From assembly GCA_949295905.1 (NCBI GenBank), contig CASFNA010000005.1, positions 152,099 through 216,098 of the forward strand: a DNA stretch of 64,000 nt. The letters are read 5' to 3'. The position numbers and the translations under genes are program-made. The stretch is from an uncultured Prevotellaceae bacterium. Lineage in GTDB: Bacteria > Bacteroidota > Bacteroidia > Bacteroidales > Bacteroidaceae. The notes beneath the pieces were generated by a model. That model made no database searches, was not told the origin of the DNA, and saw only the letters and a list, made by a program, of their open reading frames with translations. Below, piece after piece: positions 6,864 to 13,604 of this stretch. How positions within the stretch are numbered: position 1 is the first letter of the stretch; every line of letters starts with the position of its first letter.

Positions 6864-9800
6864 GTGATTTATGTCCCTCAGCACCTTCACGGCTTCCTCA
6901 ACCGAGGGCACGCCGGTTACGAGCATCATTCTCTTTCCTGCCACTTCCTTGAGGTTGCAGCGGCGAGGGTTGCGCCCGATGTAGTTGAGCACGCTGTCGA
7001 AAGCCTTGCTCTTGTAGTACGCGCTCATGGGGTTTGATACGAATTGCATGCGCATCTGCCCCTGGCGCAGCATTATTTTCTCGCATCCGAGGCTTCTGCC
7101 AAGGCGGCGCAGGGGCACTACCTGCATCAGCTCCAGGCCCTCGTGCGGCACCGGACCGAACCTGTCTTCAAGCCGTGAGCGGTATTTTTGCAGGTCGTCA
7201 TCGTCCTTGATGTTGTCAAGCTCGCGGTAAAGCAACATGCGTTCGCTGCTGCTCGGCACGTATTGGTCGGGCAGATACATCTCCAGGTCGCTCTCTATGG
7301 CGCAGTCTTCCACGAACTCGTCGCCTGCGATGTCGCGCCCTCCGGCAATCTCCTGCTCGTACATCTCGCCGAACTCGTCGTTCTTCAGCTCCGTCACCGC
7401 CTGGTTCAGGATTTTCTGGTAAGTCTCGTAGCCAAGGTCTTCCATGAATCCGCTCTGCTCCGCTCCGAGCAGATTGCCCGCCCCGCGGATGTCAAGGTCC
7501 TGCATGGAGAGGTTGAAACCGCTGCCAAGTTCGGAGAAAGTCTCAAGCGCTTCGAGCCTGCGCCGCGCCTCTTGGGTGAGCGCCGACAGCGGCGGAGCAA
7601 GCAGATAGCAGAACGCCTTGCGGTTGCTGCGGCCCACGCGGCCGCGCATCTGGTGCAGGTCTGACAGTCCGAAGCGGTGCGCGTCGTTGATTATTATGGT
7701 GTTGGCGTTGCTTATGTCGATGCCGTTCTCCACAATAGTGGTTGACAGCAGCACGTCATAGTCATAGTTGATGAAGCCCATCAGGATTTTCTCCAGCTCC
7801 TCCGGCTTCATCTGTCCGTGGCCAATGGCCACCCTCGCATCAGGCACATACTTCCTTATAAGACCGGCAATCTCGGGCAGGTTGCTGATGCGGTCATTCA
7901 CGAAAAACACCTGTCCGTTGCGGCTCATCTCAAAGTTGATGGCGTCGGCGATAACCTCCTTGTCAAACGTATGCACCTCCGTGCTTACCGGGTAACGGTT
8001 GGGCGGCGGTGTTTGGATAATGCTCATGTCCCTTGCGCCCATCAACGAGAACTGGAGAGTTCGCGGAATGGGTGTCGCCGACATGGTAAGCGTATCGACG
8101 TTGACCTTCATCTTGCGCAGTTTCTCCTTCGTAGCCACGCCGAATTTCTGCTCTTCGTCGATTATGAGTAGCCCCAAGTCTTTGAACTTTACGCTCTTCC
8201 CGATGAGCTTGTGCGTCCCTACGATGATGTCTACCTTGCCTTCGGCCAGGTCGGCAAGCACCTCCTTCGTCTTTTTAGGGCTGCGAGCACGCGACAAGTA
8301 GTCAACTCTCACAGGGAAATCTTTGAGCCTTTTCGAGAAGGTTTGGTAGTGTTGGTAAGCCAGTACGGTGGTAGGCACGAGCACGGCGACCTGCTTTGAG
8401 TCGCACGCTGCCTTGAAGGCGGCACGCACCGCGACCTCCGTCTTGCCGAAGCCGACATCTCCACACACGAGCCTGTCCATCGGACGGGCACTTTCCATGT
8501 CGGCTTTCACGTCGTTGGTGGCCTTCAGCTGGTCGGGCGTGTCTTCATACATGAAGCTCGCTTCAAGCTCATGCTGCATGAAGTTGTCGGCCGAAAAGGC
8601 GAAGCCACGCTCCTTGCGGCGCGCCGCATAGAGCTTGATTAGGTCGCGCGCAATGTCCTTGATTTTCTTCTTCGTGCGTTCCTTGAGGCGTTCCCATGCG
8701 CCGGTGCCGAGCGTACTGAGGCGCGGCGGAGTCTCGCTGTCGCGCCGTTTGTATTTTGATATTTTGTAAAGCGAGTGGATGCTTACGTCCACCTTGTCGT
8801 TGTTCTGATATATAATGCGGATTACCTCCTGGTAACTGTCGCCCGAAGGGACGCGCACCAGACCAGCGAAACGCCCTATGCCGAAGTCTACGTGGACGAT
8901 GTAGTCGCCCGGTTCCATCTCTTGCAGCTCCTTCATAGTCAACGCCATCTTGCCCGAACGGGCAGTGTCGGAGCGCAGACTGTACTTGTGGAAGCGGTCG
9001 AAGATTTGATGGTCGGTGAAGAAGCAGGCCTTCATCGCATTGTCGGCAAAGCCCTCGTGCAGGGTCTTTGACACGCCGGTGAAGGGTAAAGCCCCCACAA
9101 CTCCCCCGACGGGGGAGCTTTTGATGTTTGCTTCGTAGGCATTTGAAGTTCCCCCATAGGGTGAGTTTGAGGGGGCTTTCATGCTTTCAAAGATTTCTTT
9201 CAGCCTCTCGTGCTGCTTGGTACTGTCCGCAAGGATGTATATTTTGTAGCCTTTCAGGATGTAGTCTTCGAGCGCACGGGCAAGCAGGTCGAAGTTCTTG
9301 TGGAACAGCGGCTGCGGACTTACATCCAGACGGAGCACCGCGTCGGGCGTGCCTGTGGGCTTGCCGCCGAACTCTATGCGGCGCATCTTGAGCGCGTCGG
9401 CGGCAAACTGCGCCCCTGTTACGAGCGAGTTGGTGGCCGAAAGCTCCTTCATGGCTGCCTGCTGCTCCATCTCTGTAAGTCCTTCAAGGCGTTCCTTCAC
9501 CGCCTGCGACGAGAAACCGTCGCGGTAAATCATGTCGATTTTCTCGCGGCAGAACACAAAGTTTTTCACTACGAGCAGCGTATCATCAGGCAAGAAGTGC
9601 AGGAAGGGCACTTTCTCATCAACCAGCGTAGCCACTTCGGGCACTATTTCTATGCGCTGACGCTTGTCGCGCGACAACTGGCTCTGCACCTCGAACGTGC
9701 GGATGGAGTCTATTTCGTCGCCGAAAAAGTCAATGCGGAACGGGTATTCGCTGCTGAACGAGAACACGTCGATTATGCTGCCGCGCACGGCGAACTGCCC

Positions 9801-10397
9801 CGGCTCGTACACATAGTCAACCTCGTTGAAGCCGAGCTGCCGCAACTGGCGCGACAATTGCACGATGTCGTGCGTCTCGCCTGCGGCCAGGATGACCGTG
9901 CGCTCGTCCAACTTGCGGCGCGACACCACAAGCTCTGCCAACGCCTCGGGGCAAGTGACTATGAACAAAGCCCCCTCACACTCCCCCAAGGGGGGAGCTT
10001 CGGTTACCGACGATGCAAACTTGAGCTCCCCCTTGGGGGAGTGTGAGGGGGCTCCAAGCAACCTTCCCAGCACCTCGGTGCGCAGTATTTCGTTGGCCGC
10101 GTCGCGCTGACCGTACTTCACCTGTCGGCGGTACGACGAGGGAAAGAACAGCACACGCTCGCCGCCCAGCATCTGCGTAAGGTCGTGGTAGAAGTAACCG
10201 GCCTCCTCGGCGTCGTCAAGCACGAACAGGCACGTACGCCCCACGCCGTGCGCCACAGAGGCGAACAGCACGGGCAGGGCCGACGCCAGCGCGCCCTCGA
10301 TGTGCGCCGTGCGCACCGTGTCGTCACTTATCAGCTTCGTCAAAGCCGCCGTCTGCGGCGACTTCGCGTACAAATCCAATATTCCTTGTATGTCCAT
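6858..10397 (-). CDS. mfd: Transcription-repair coupling factor Mfd
   Basis: 1179 residues from ATG 10397, close behind a -7 box. Domains in order: UvrB-like N-terminal module, RNA polymerase interaction domain around 'MEPGDYIVHVDFGIGRFAGL', RecG-like helicase with Walker A GDVGFGKTEVA and DEEQ box, motif VI region QMRGRVGRS, and a C-terminal TRCF domain. It removes RNA polymerase stalled at lesions and recruits UvrA. Two stretches are foreign to the family: residues about 115-144 and 407-437 are encoded by GC-rich palindromic repeats (see repeat entries) inserted in frame. Both encode APS(H/N)SP(K/Y)G followed later by a P(L/V)G and GAL. The rest of the protein looks intact, so it is probably functional. 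Confidence 0.96.
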   Translation of the reverse strand: MDIQGILDLYAKSPQTAALTKLISDDTVRTAHIEGALASALPVLFASVAHGVGRTCLFVLDDAEEAGYFYHDLTQMLGGERVLFFPSSYRRQVKYGQRDAANEILRTEVLGRLLGAPSHSPKGELKFASSVTEAPPLGECEGALFIVTCPEALAELVVSRRKLDERTVILAAGETHDIVQLSRQLRQLGFNEVDYVYEPGQFAVRGSIIDVFSFSSEYPFRIDFFGDEIDSIRTFEVQSQLSRDKRQRIEIVPEVATLVDEKVPFLHFLPDDTLLVVKNFVFCREKIDMIYRDGFSSQAVKERLEGLTEMEQQAAMKELSATNSLVTGAQFAADALKMRRIEFGGKPTGTPDAVLRLDVSPQPLFHKNFDLLARALEDYILKGYKIYILADSTKQHERLKEIFESMKAPSNSPYGGTSNAYEANIKSSPVGGVVGALPFTGVSKTLHEGFADNAMKACFFTDHQIFDRFHKYSLRSDTARSGKMALTMKELQEMEPGDYIVHVDFGIGRFAGLVRVPSGDSYQEVIRIIYQNNDKVDVSIHSLYKISKYKRRDSETPPRLSTLGTGAWERLKERTKKKIKDIARDLIKLYAARRKERGFAFSADNFMQHELEASFMYEDTPDQLKATNDVKADMESARPMDRLVCGDVGFGKTEVAVRAAFKAACDSKQVAVLVPTTVLAYQHYQTFSKRLKDFPVRVDYLSRARSPKKTKEVLADLAEGKVDIIVGTHKLIGKSVKFKDLGLLIIDEEQKFGVATKEKLRKMKVNVDTLTMSATPIPRTLQFSLMGARDMSIIQTPPPNRYPVSTEVHTFDKEVIADAINFEMSRNGQVFFVNDRISNLPEIAGLIRKYVPDARVAIGHGQMKPEELEKILMGFINYDYDVLLSTTIVENGIDISNANTIIINDAHRFGLSDLHQMRGRVGRSNRKAFCYLLAPPLSALTQEARRRLEALETFSELGSGFNLSMQDLDIRGAGNLLGAEQSGFMEDLGYETYQKILNQAVTELKNDEFGEMYEQEIAGGRDIAGDEFVEDCAIESDLEMYLPDQYVPSSSERMLLYRELDNIKDDDDLQKYRSRLEDRFGPVPHEGLELMQVVPLRRLGRSLGCEKIMLRQGQMRMQFVSNPMSAYYKSKAFDSVLNYIGRNPRRCNLKEVAGKRMMLVTGVPSVEEAVKVLRDINHN
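9088..9179 (-). repeat. GC-rich palindromic element inside mfd (second insertion)
   Basis: Arms begin AAAGCCCCC (9088 onward) and end GGGGGCTTT (to 9179), with internal CTCCCCC/GGGGGAG. The arms match imperfectly. It encodes mfd residues about 407-437 including APSNSPYGG and SSPVGGVVGAL, in the same frame as the other insertion. Confidence 0.8.
9969..10053 (-). repeat. GC-rich palindromic element inside mfd (first insertion)
   Basis: Arms 9969-9999 and 10024-10053 are reverse complements except for a single-base length difference, around a 24-base loop. It encodes mfd residues about 115-144 (APSHSPKGELK to PPLGECEGAL). The surrounding protein continues normally, so the insertion keeps frame. 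Confidence 0.85.
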
Positions 10398-10410
10398 CGT
10401 AAACAGGACA

Positions 10411-10418
10411 CAAAGGTA
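10411..10418 (-). promoter_or_regulatory. -7 box TACCTTTG for mfd
   Basis: Minus-strand TACCTTTG, 13 bases upstream of ATG 10397, so the leader is very short. The open frame extends past it to 10463, but that part would lie upstream of transcription. Confidence 0.6.
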
Positions 10419-10428
10419 ATGCAAAATT

Positions 10429-10458
10429 TTGAATATCCGTTTATTGTCGCTATATTTG
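10429..10458 (+). promoter_or_regulatory. Promoter for the metallo-beta-lactamase-fold gene
   Basis: TTG 10429-10431, a 19-base spacer, TATATTTG 10451-10458. Divergent from the mfd promoter, whose -7 box lies 10 bases away. Confidence 0.7.
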
Positions 10459-10490
10459 TGCAATGACTAACCCAAAAGCATTTTACGGAT

Positions 10491-11348
10491 ATGAAAAAAT
10501 CAAAAACTGTAAAACTGTTTGCCGTGTCGGCCGCCGTGCTCGCGGCCGTTTCATGCGGCAACAAGAAGGCCGACGCCACCACAGACGCGGCGCAGATGCC
10601 TGAAGGAGTGACCGTACAGAGGCTCGACTCGATGACGCTTACCACCATCAGGGACGACGAGGGCGACAAGCGTATGCCCAATTCGCTGTTCTACGGCGAG
10701 GCCGACTCGGCTAAGGTTGACAGCCTTTCGCCCGAAGGGTCGGTGCCGTCGTCAATAAGCTGTTTCCTCGTAGAGACGCAGGGAAAGAAGGTATTGTTCG
10801 ACACGGGCAACGGAACGGAGCGCGGAGGGATGCTGCTCAAGCGGCTTGACAGCATCGGCGTAAAGCCCGAAAGCATAGACTTTCTTGTAATAACCCACTT
10901 CCACGGCGACCACATCGGCGGCATGACCGAGGGCGGCAAGCCGGTGTTTACACGTGCCGAGGTGTATGTTCCCGAGGCGGAGCGCATCTATTGGAAATAC
11001 ATGAGCAACGGGAATGCCAAGGCTGCGGCCGACGCAATGGCGGCTTACGGCGACAAGGTGCACTGCTTTGAGTACACCGACGCGCTGCCGCTCGGCATCA
11101 AACCACTGGCTGCACCCGGTCACACGCCCGGCCACACGGTGTACCAGATGGGGCGGCTGCTCATCGTAGGCGACCTGATGCACGGCTTAGACCTTCAGAT
11201 ACAAGACCCCGGCATCTGTCCCTCGTTTGACATGGACCGCCGGAAGGCTACGGAGTCGAGGACGAAATACATCGACTACATACGCAAGAACAAGCTCGTG
11301 ACTGCCGGTATGCACTTCCCCGGCAACGGCGTAAAGGACAGTCTGTAG
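10491..11348 (+). CDS. Lipoprotein metallo-beta-lactamase-fold hydrolase
   Basis: 285 residues. The N-terminus ends in lipobox AAVSC with Cys22, so the enzyme is lipid-anchored outside the cytoplasm. The zinc-binding motif HFHGDH lies at 136-141 (THFHGDHIGGM), followed by GHTPGH and a GD in LIVGDLMHG, the standard ligands of the fold. The layout resembles the AHL-lactonase/glyoxalase II-like branch with a conserved 'VLFDTGNGTE' strand. The substrate is not known, and I would not call it a lactonase without more. It has its own promoter, divergent from mfd. Confidence 0.88.
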   Translation: MKKSKTVKLFAVSAAVLAAVSCGNKKADATTDAAQMPEGVTVQRLDSMTLTTIRDDEGDKRMPNSLFYGEADSAKVDSLSPEGSVPSSISCFLVETQGKKVLFDTGNGTERGGMLLKRLDSIGVKPESIDFLVITHFHGDHIGGMTEGGKPVFTRAEVYVPEAERIYWKYMSNGNAKAAADAMAAYGDKVHCFEYTDALPLGIKPLAAPGHTPGHTVYQMGRLLIVGDLMHGLDLQIQDPGICPSFDMDRRKATESRTKYIDYIRKNKLVTAGMHFPGNGVKDSL

Positions 11349-11395
11349 CCCCGTTCCCGGCTGCCGTGTAACTCGTTGACAGTCAGCGGCTTTCC

Positions 11396-11476
11396 AAAAG
11401 GCCACCTTTCGCATCGCGAAAGGTGGCCTTTTAGCGTGTAAAATGTGGCCTTTCGGAATGCAAAAGACGGTCTTTT
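11396..11476. repeat. Four-unit 22-bp-period array (copy 3)
   Basis: Units AAAAGGCCACCTTTC, GAAAGGTGGCCTTTT, AAAATGTGGCCTTTC, AAAAGACGGTCTTTT; spacers gcatcgc, agcgtgt, ggaatgc. Unit 2 is the exact reverse complement of unit 1, including the ACC/GGT change away from consensus. A dyad TTGACAGTCAG precedes it at 11376-11386, itself preceded by GTGTAAC. Confidence 0.9.
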
Positions 11477-11536
11477 AGTTCATCAGTAGTTTGTTTGGAT
11501 GATTCTTAAGAGTATTGACTGTTCACATCTTTCCGC

Positions 11537-11672
11537 AATCCAGGCGGTCGGTAATTGTCATGCTGCACTCCGATGCGACATCCAGTGTATGCAGCCTGCA
11601 ACATTTGGCGTATTGGATGTTTACTGGATGCCGCATCGGAGTGCGGCATGACAATTACCGACTGCCTGGATT
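11537..11672. repeat. Long REP-like inverted repeat, 50-bp arms
   Basis: Arms 11537-11586 and 11623-11672 match at 47 of 50 positions around a 36-base loop. The arms contain GTCATGC(T/C)GCACTCCGATG, with further small internal pairings. The arms differ from the other repeat families here. No open frame inside; probably a non-autonomous repeat. Confidence 0.85.
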
Positions 11673-11757
11673 AAAGCAGGGTGTTCTCATTAATAGAGCT
11701 TTTACTTCATCCAACAGAATTGTGGATGAACCGCCTTTCGCAATTCCGCTAATCATG

Positions 11758-11790
11758 TCCCCTCCCCTCGGGGAGGTCGGGAGGGGGCTT
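11758..11790. repeat. Intergenic relative of the mfd palindromic element
   Basis: CCCCTCCCCTCGGGGAGG followed by TCGGGAGGGGGCTT shares the AAGCCCCCTC...GGGG layout of the two elements inside mfd, but only part of the element is present. Confidence 0.55.
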
Positions 11791-11904
11791 CCTTGAAGTT
11801 TGGATGTGGCTTCCTTGAGGTCGGGGGGGCTTCCTTTAAGGCCGCCTGCGCCGACGTTTGCAAAAATATTAGGCGGGAATTGCATTTTTTAGTGAGAAAA
11901 ACAC

Positions 11905-11912
11905 TATTTTTG
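11905..11912 (+). promoter_or_regulatory. -7 box TATTTTTG for the glycosyltransferase gene
   Basis: TATTTTTG, giving a leader of about 30 bases to ATG 11948. It is the only match on this strand near the start. Confidence 0.5.
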
Positions 11913-11947
11913 CACTACATAAACATGCGTCAACATATAAGGCAAAA

Positions 11948-12697
11948 ATGAACGAAAGCGACAGCATTGTAATAATACCGACTTACAACGAGAAGGAAAA
12001 CATCGAGAAAATAATACGCGCGGTGTTCTCGTTGGAAAAGTGTTTCCACATCCTTGTGATTGACGACGGCTCGCCGGACGGCACCGCCGCCATAGTACAC
12101 GGCCTCATCGACCGCGAGTTCGGCGGCCGCCTGCACATCATCGAGCGTGCGGGAAAGCTGGGACTGGGCACGGCCTACATTACAGGTTTCAAGTGGGCGC
12201 TTGCTCACGGCTACGACTACATCTTCGAGATGGATGCCGACTTCAGCCACGACCCAAACGACCTGCCGCGCCTCTACGCCGCATGTCACGACGAAGGGTA
12301 CGATGTTGCCATCGGTTCGCGCTACGTCAGCGGCGTGAATGTGGTGAACTGGCCCATCGGGCGTGTGCTGATGAGCTACTTCGCGTCGCAGTACGTCCGC
12401 CTGGTGACGGGCTTCAAGGTGCACGACACTACCGCCGGATTCAAGTGTTACCGCCGCCGCGTGCTCGAGACAATCGAGCTTGACAAAGTCCGTTTCAAGG
12501 GTTACGCCTTCCAAATAGAGATGAAGTACACGGCGTACAAAATCGGCTTCAAAATAAAGGAAGTGCCCGTAATCTTCGTAAACCGCCGCGAAGGCGTGTC
12601 GAAGATGAGCGGCGGCATCTTCGGCGAAGCCTTTTTCGGCGTTATGCGCCTGCGCTGGGACGGATGGACGAGGAAGTACCCGAAGATTAATTCATAA
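11948..12697 (+). CDS. Polyprenol-phosphate glycosyltransferase (GT2, DPM1-like)
   Basis: 249 residues. The N-terminus IVIIPTYNEKENI and the acidic motifs VIDDGSPDGT and MDADFSHDP are the nucleotide-sugar and metal-binding parts of GT2 enzymes. The whole length matches the soluble polyprenol monophosphomannose synthase group without a C-terminal membrane domain, which transfers a sugar, usually mannose, from its nucleotide to a polyprenyl phosphate. The donor is inferred. plsC follows 53 bases later on the same strand, so both may act at the inner membrane in envelope lipid or glycan synthesis. Confidence 0.9.
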   Translation: MNESDSIVIIPTYNEKENIEKIIRAVFSLEKCFHILVIDDGSPDGTAAIVHGLIDREFGGRLHIIERAGKLGLGTAYITGFKWALAHGYDYIFEMDADFSHDPNDLPRLYAACHDEGYDVAIGSRYVSGVNVVNWPIGRVLMSYFASQYVRLVTGFKVHDTTAGFKCYRRRVLETIELDKVRFKGYAFQIEMKYTAYKIGFKIKEVPVIFVNRREGVSKMSGGIFGEAFFGVMRLRWDGWTRKYPKINS

Positions 12698-12750
12698 TTA
12701 GCTTGCGCTGACTTTCAGTTCACAATTCATAATTCATAATCGGGGCATAC

Positions 12751-13488
12751 ATGAAATACTTATACCGCATTTACCAAATCGTCATCGCCTTGCCGATAAT
12801 CATCGTCCTGACGCTGCTCACCGCGCTGACAACAAGCGTGGGGTGCATACTCGGCAACGGCCACTTTTGGGGCTATTATCCCCCTGTAATCTGGTCGAAG
12901 TGGGTGCTTGGGGTGCTGTTCCTGCCGGTGAAAGTCACGGGCAGGGAGAACCTTAAGCACGGAGAGTCATACGTGTTCGTTAGCAACCATCAGGGAGCGT
13001 TCGACATATTCCTCGTCTTCGGCCACCTGCACCGCAACTTCAAGTGGATGATGAAACAGCAGTTGCGCAAAATTCCGTTCGTGGGTTACGCCTGCGAGAA
13101 GTCGCACCACATATTCGTTGACCGCCGTAACCCAGCCAAGATGATGGCTACTTACGACCAGGCGCGTGCCACGTTGAAGCACGGCATGAGCCTTGTGGTC
13201 TTCCCCGAAGGCTCTCGCACGTACGACGGACGCATCGGCAAGTTCAAGCGTGGCGCGTTCGTGCTGGCCGACGAGCTGCAACTGCCCGTCGTTCCGCTGA
13301 CAATCAACGGCTCGTTCGACGTCATGCCGCGCACGAGCAAGTGGTATTGGGTGCACCGCCGCAGGCTCACGCTTACCATCCACGCGCCCATCTATCCGCA
13401 GTCGCAGGGTGCGGAGAATGTCGCCCGGTTGATGGAAGAAAGCCGCAAGGTGATTGAAAGCGGACTGGACGAAAAGTATAGGGATTGA
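12751..13488 (+). CDS. plsC: 1-acyl-sn-glycerol-3-phosphate acyltransferase
   Basis: 245 residues. An N-terminal membrane helix (about 8-35) precedes the acyltransferase motifs: NHQGAFD at 79-85, giving the catalytic His80 and Asp85 of HX4D, then FVDRRN, FPEGSR at 151-156 and VPLTINGS. It adds the second acyl chain to lysophosphatidic acid at the cytoplasmic face of the membrane. It lies downstream of the DPM1-like gene, and a rho-independent terminator follows at 13537. Other acyltransferases of the family act on related lipids, but the spacing of motifs is typical of PlsC. Confidence 0.92.
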   Translation: MKYLYRIYQIVIALPIIIVLTLLTALTTSVGCILGNGHFWGYYPPVIWSKWVLGVLFLPVKVTGRENLKHGESYVFVSNHQGAFDIFLVFGHLHRNFKWMMKQQLRKIPFVGYACEKSHHIFVDRRNPAKMMATYDQARATLKHGMSLVVFPEGSRTYDGRIGKFKRGAFVLADELQLPVVPLTINGSFDVMPRTSKWYWVHRRRLTLTIHAPIYPQSQGAENVARLMEESRKVIESGLDEKYRD

Positions 13489-13536
13489 AAACAAGCTGGC
13501 GGAGGAGTGCAGACATCGCCGCATGGATGATATAAA

Positions 13537-13586
13537 AAGTCCCCGGAAGACAGGTCGAGAGCCTTCTTTCGGGGACTTCTGTTTTT
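13537..13586 (+). terminator. Rho-independent terminator after plsC
   Basis: Stem AAGTCCCCGGAAGA (13537-13550) with TCTTTCGGGGACTT (13565-13578), one G-U, 14-base loop, then CTGTTTTT. It could also serve the convergent gene ending at 13605. Confidence 0.85.
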
Positions 13587-13604
13587 AGCTTGTCCGTTAT
13601 CTTG

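Larger units (their letters stand above)
11349..11947. other. Repeat-rich intergenic region, about 600 bases
   Basis: No credible gene. From left to right it holds array copy 3 with its dyad, a 50-bp inverted repeat, a GC-rich palindrome related to those inside mfd, three short GGCTTCCTT repeats (11787, 11808, 11828), and the promoter of the following glycosyltransferase gene. Confidence 0.7.

Noticed and set aside
10491-11348. Specific call as quorum-quenching AHL lactonase
   Set aside because: The HxHxDH fold is clear, but the lipoprotein anchor and the lack of distinguishing residues do not support a particular substrate.
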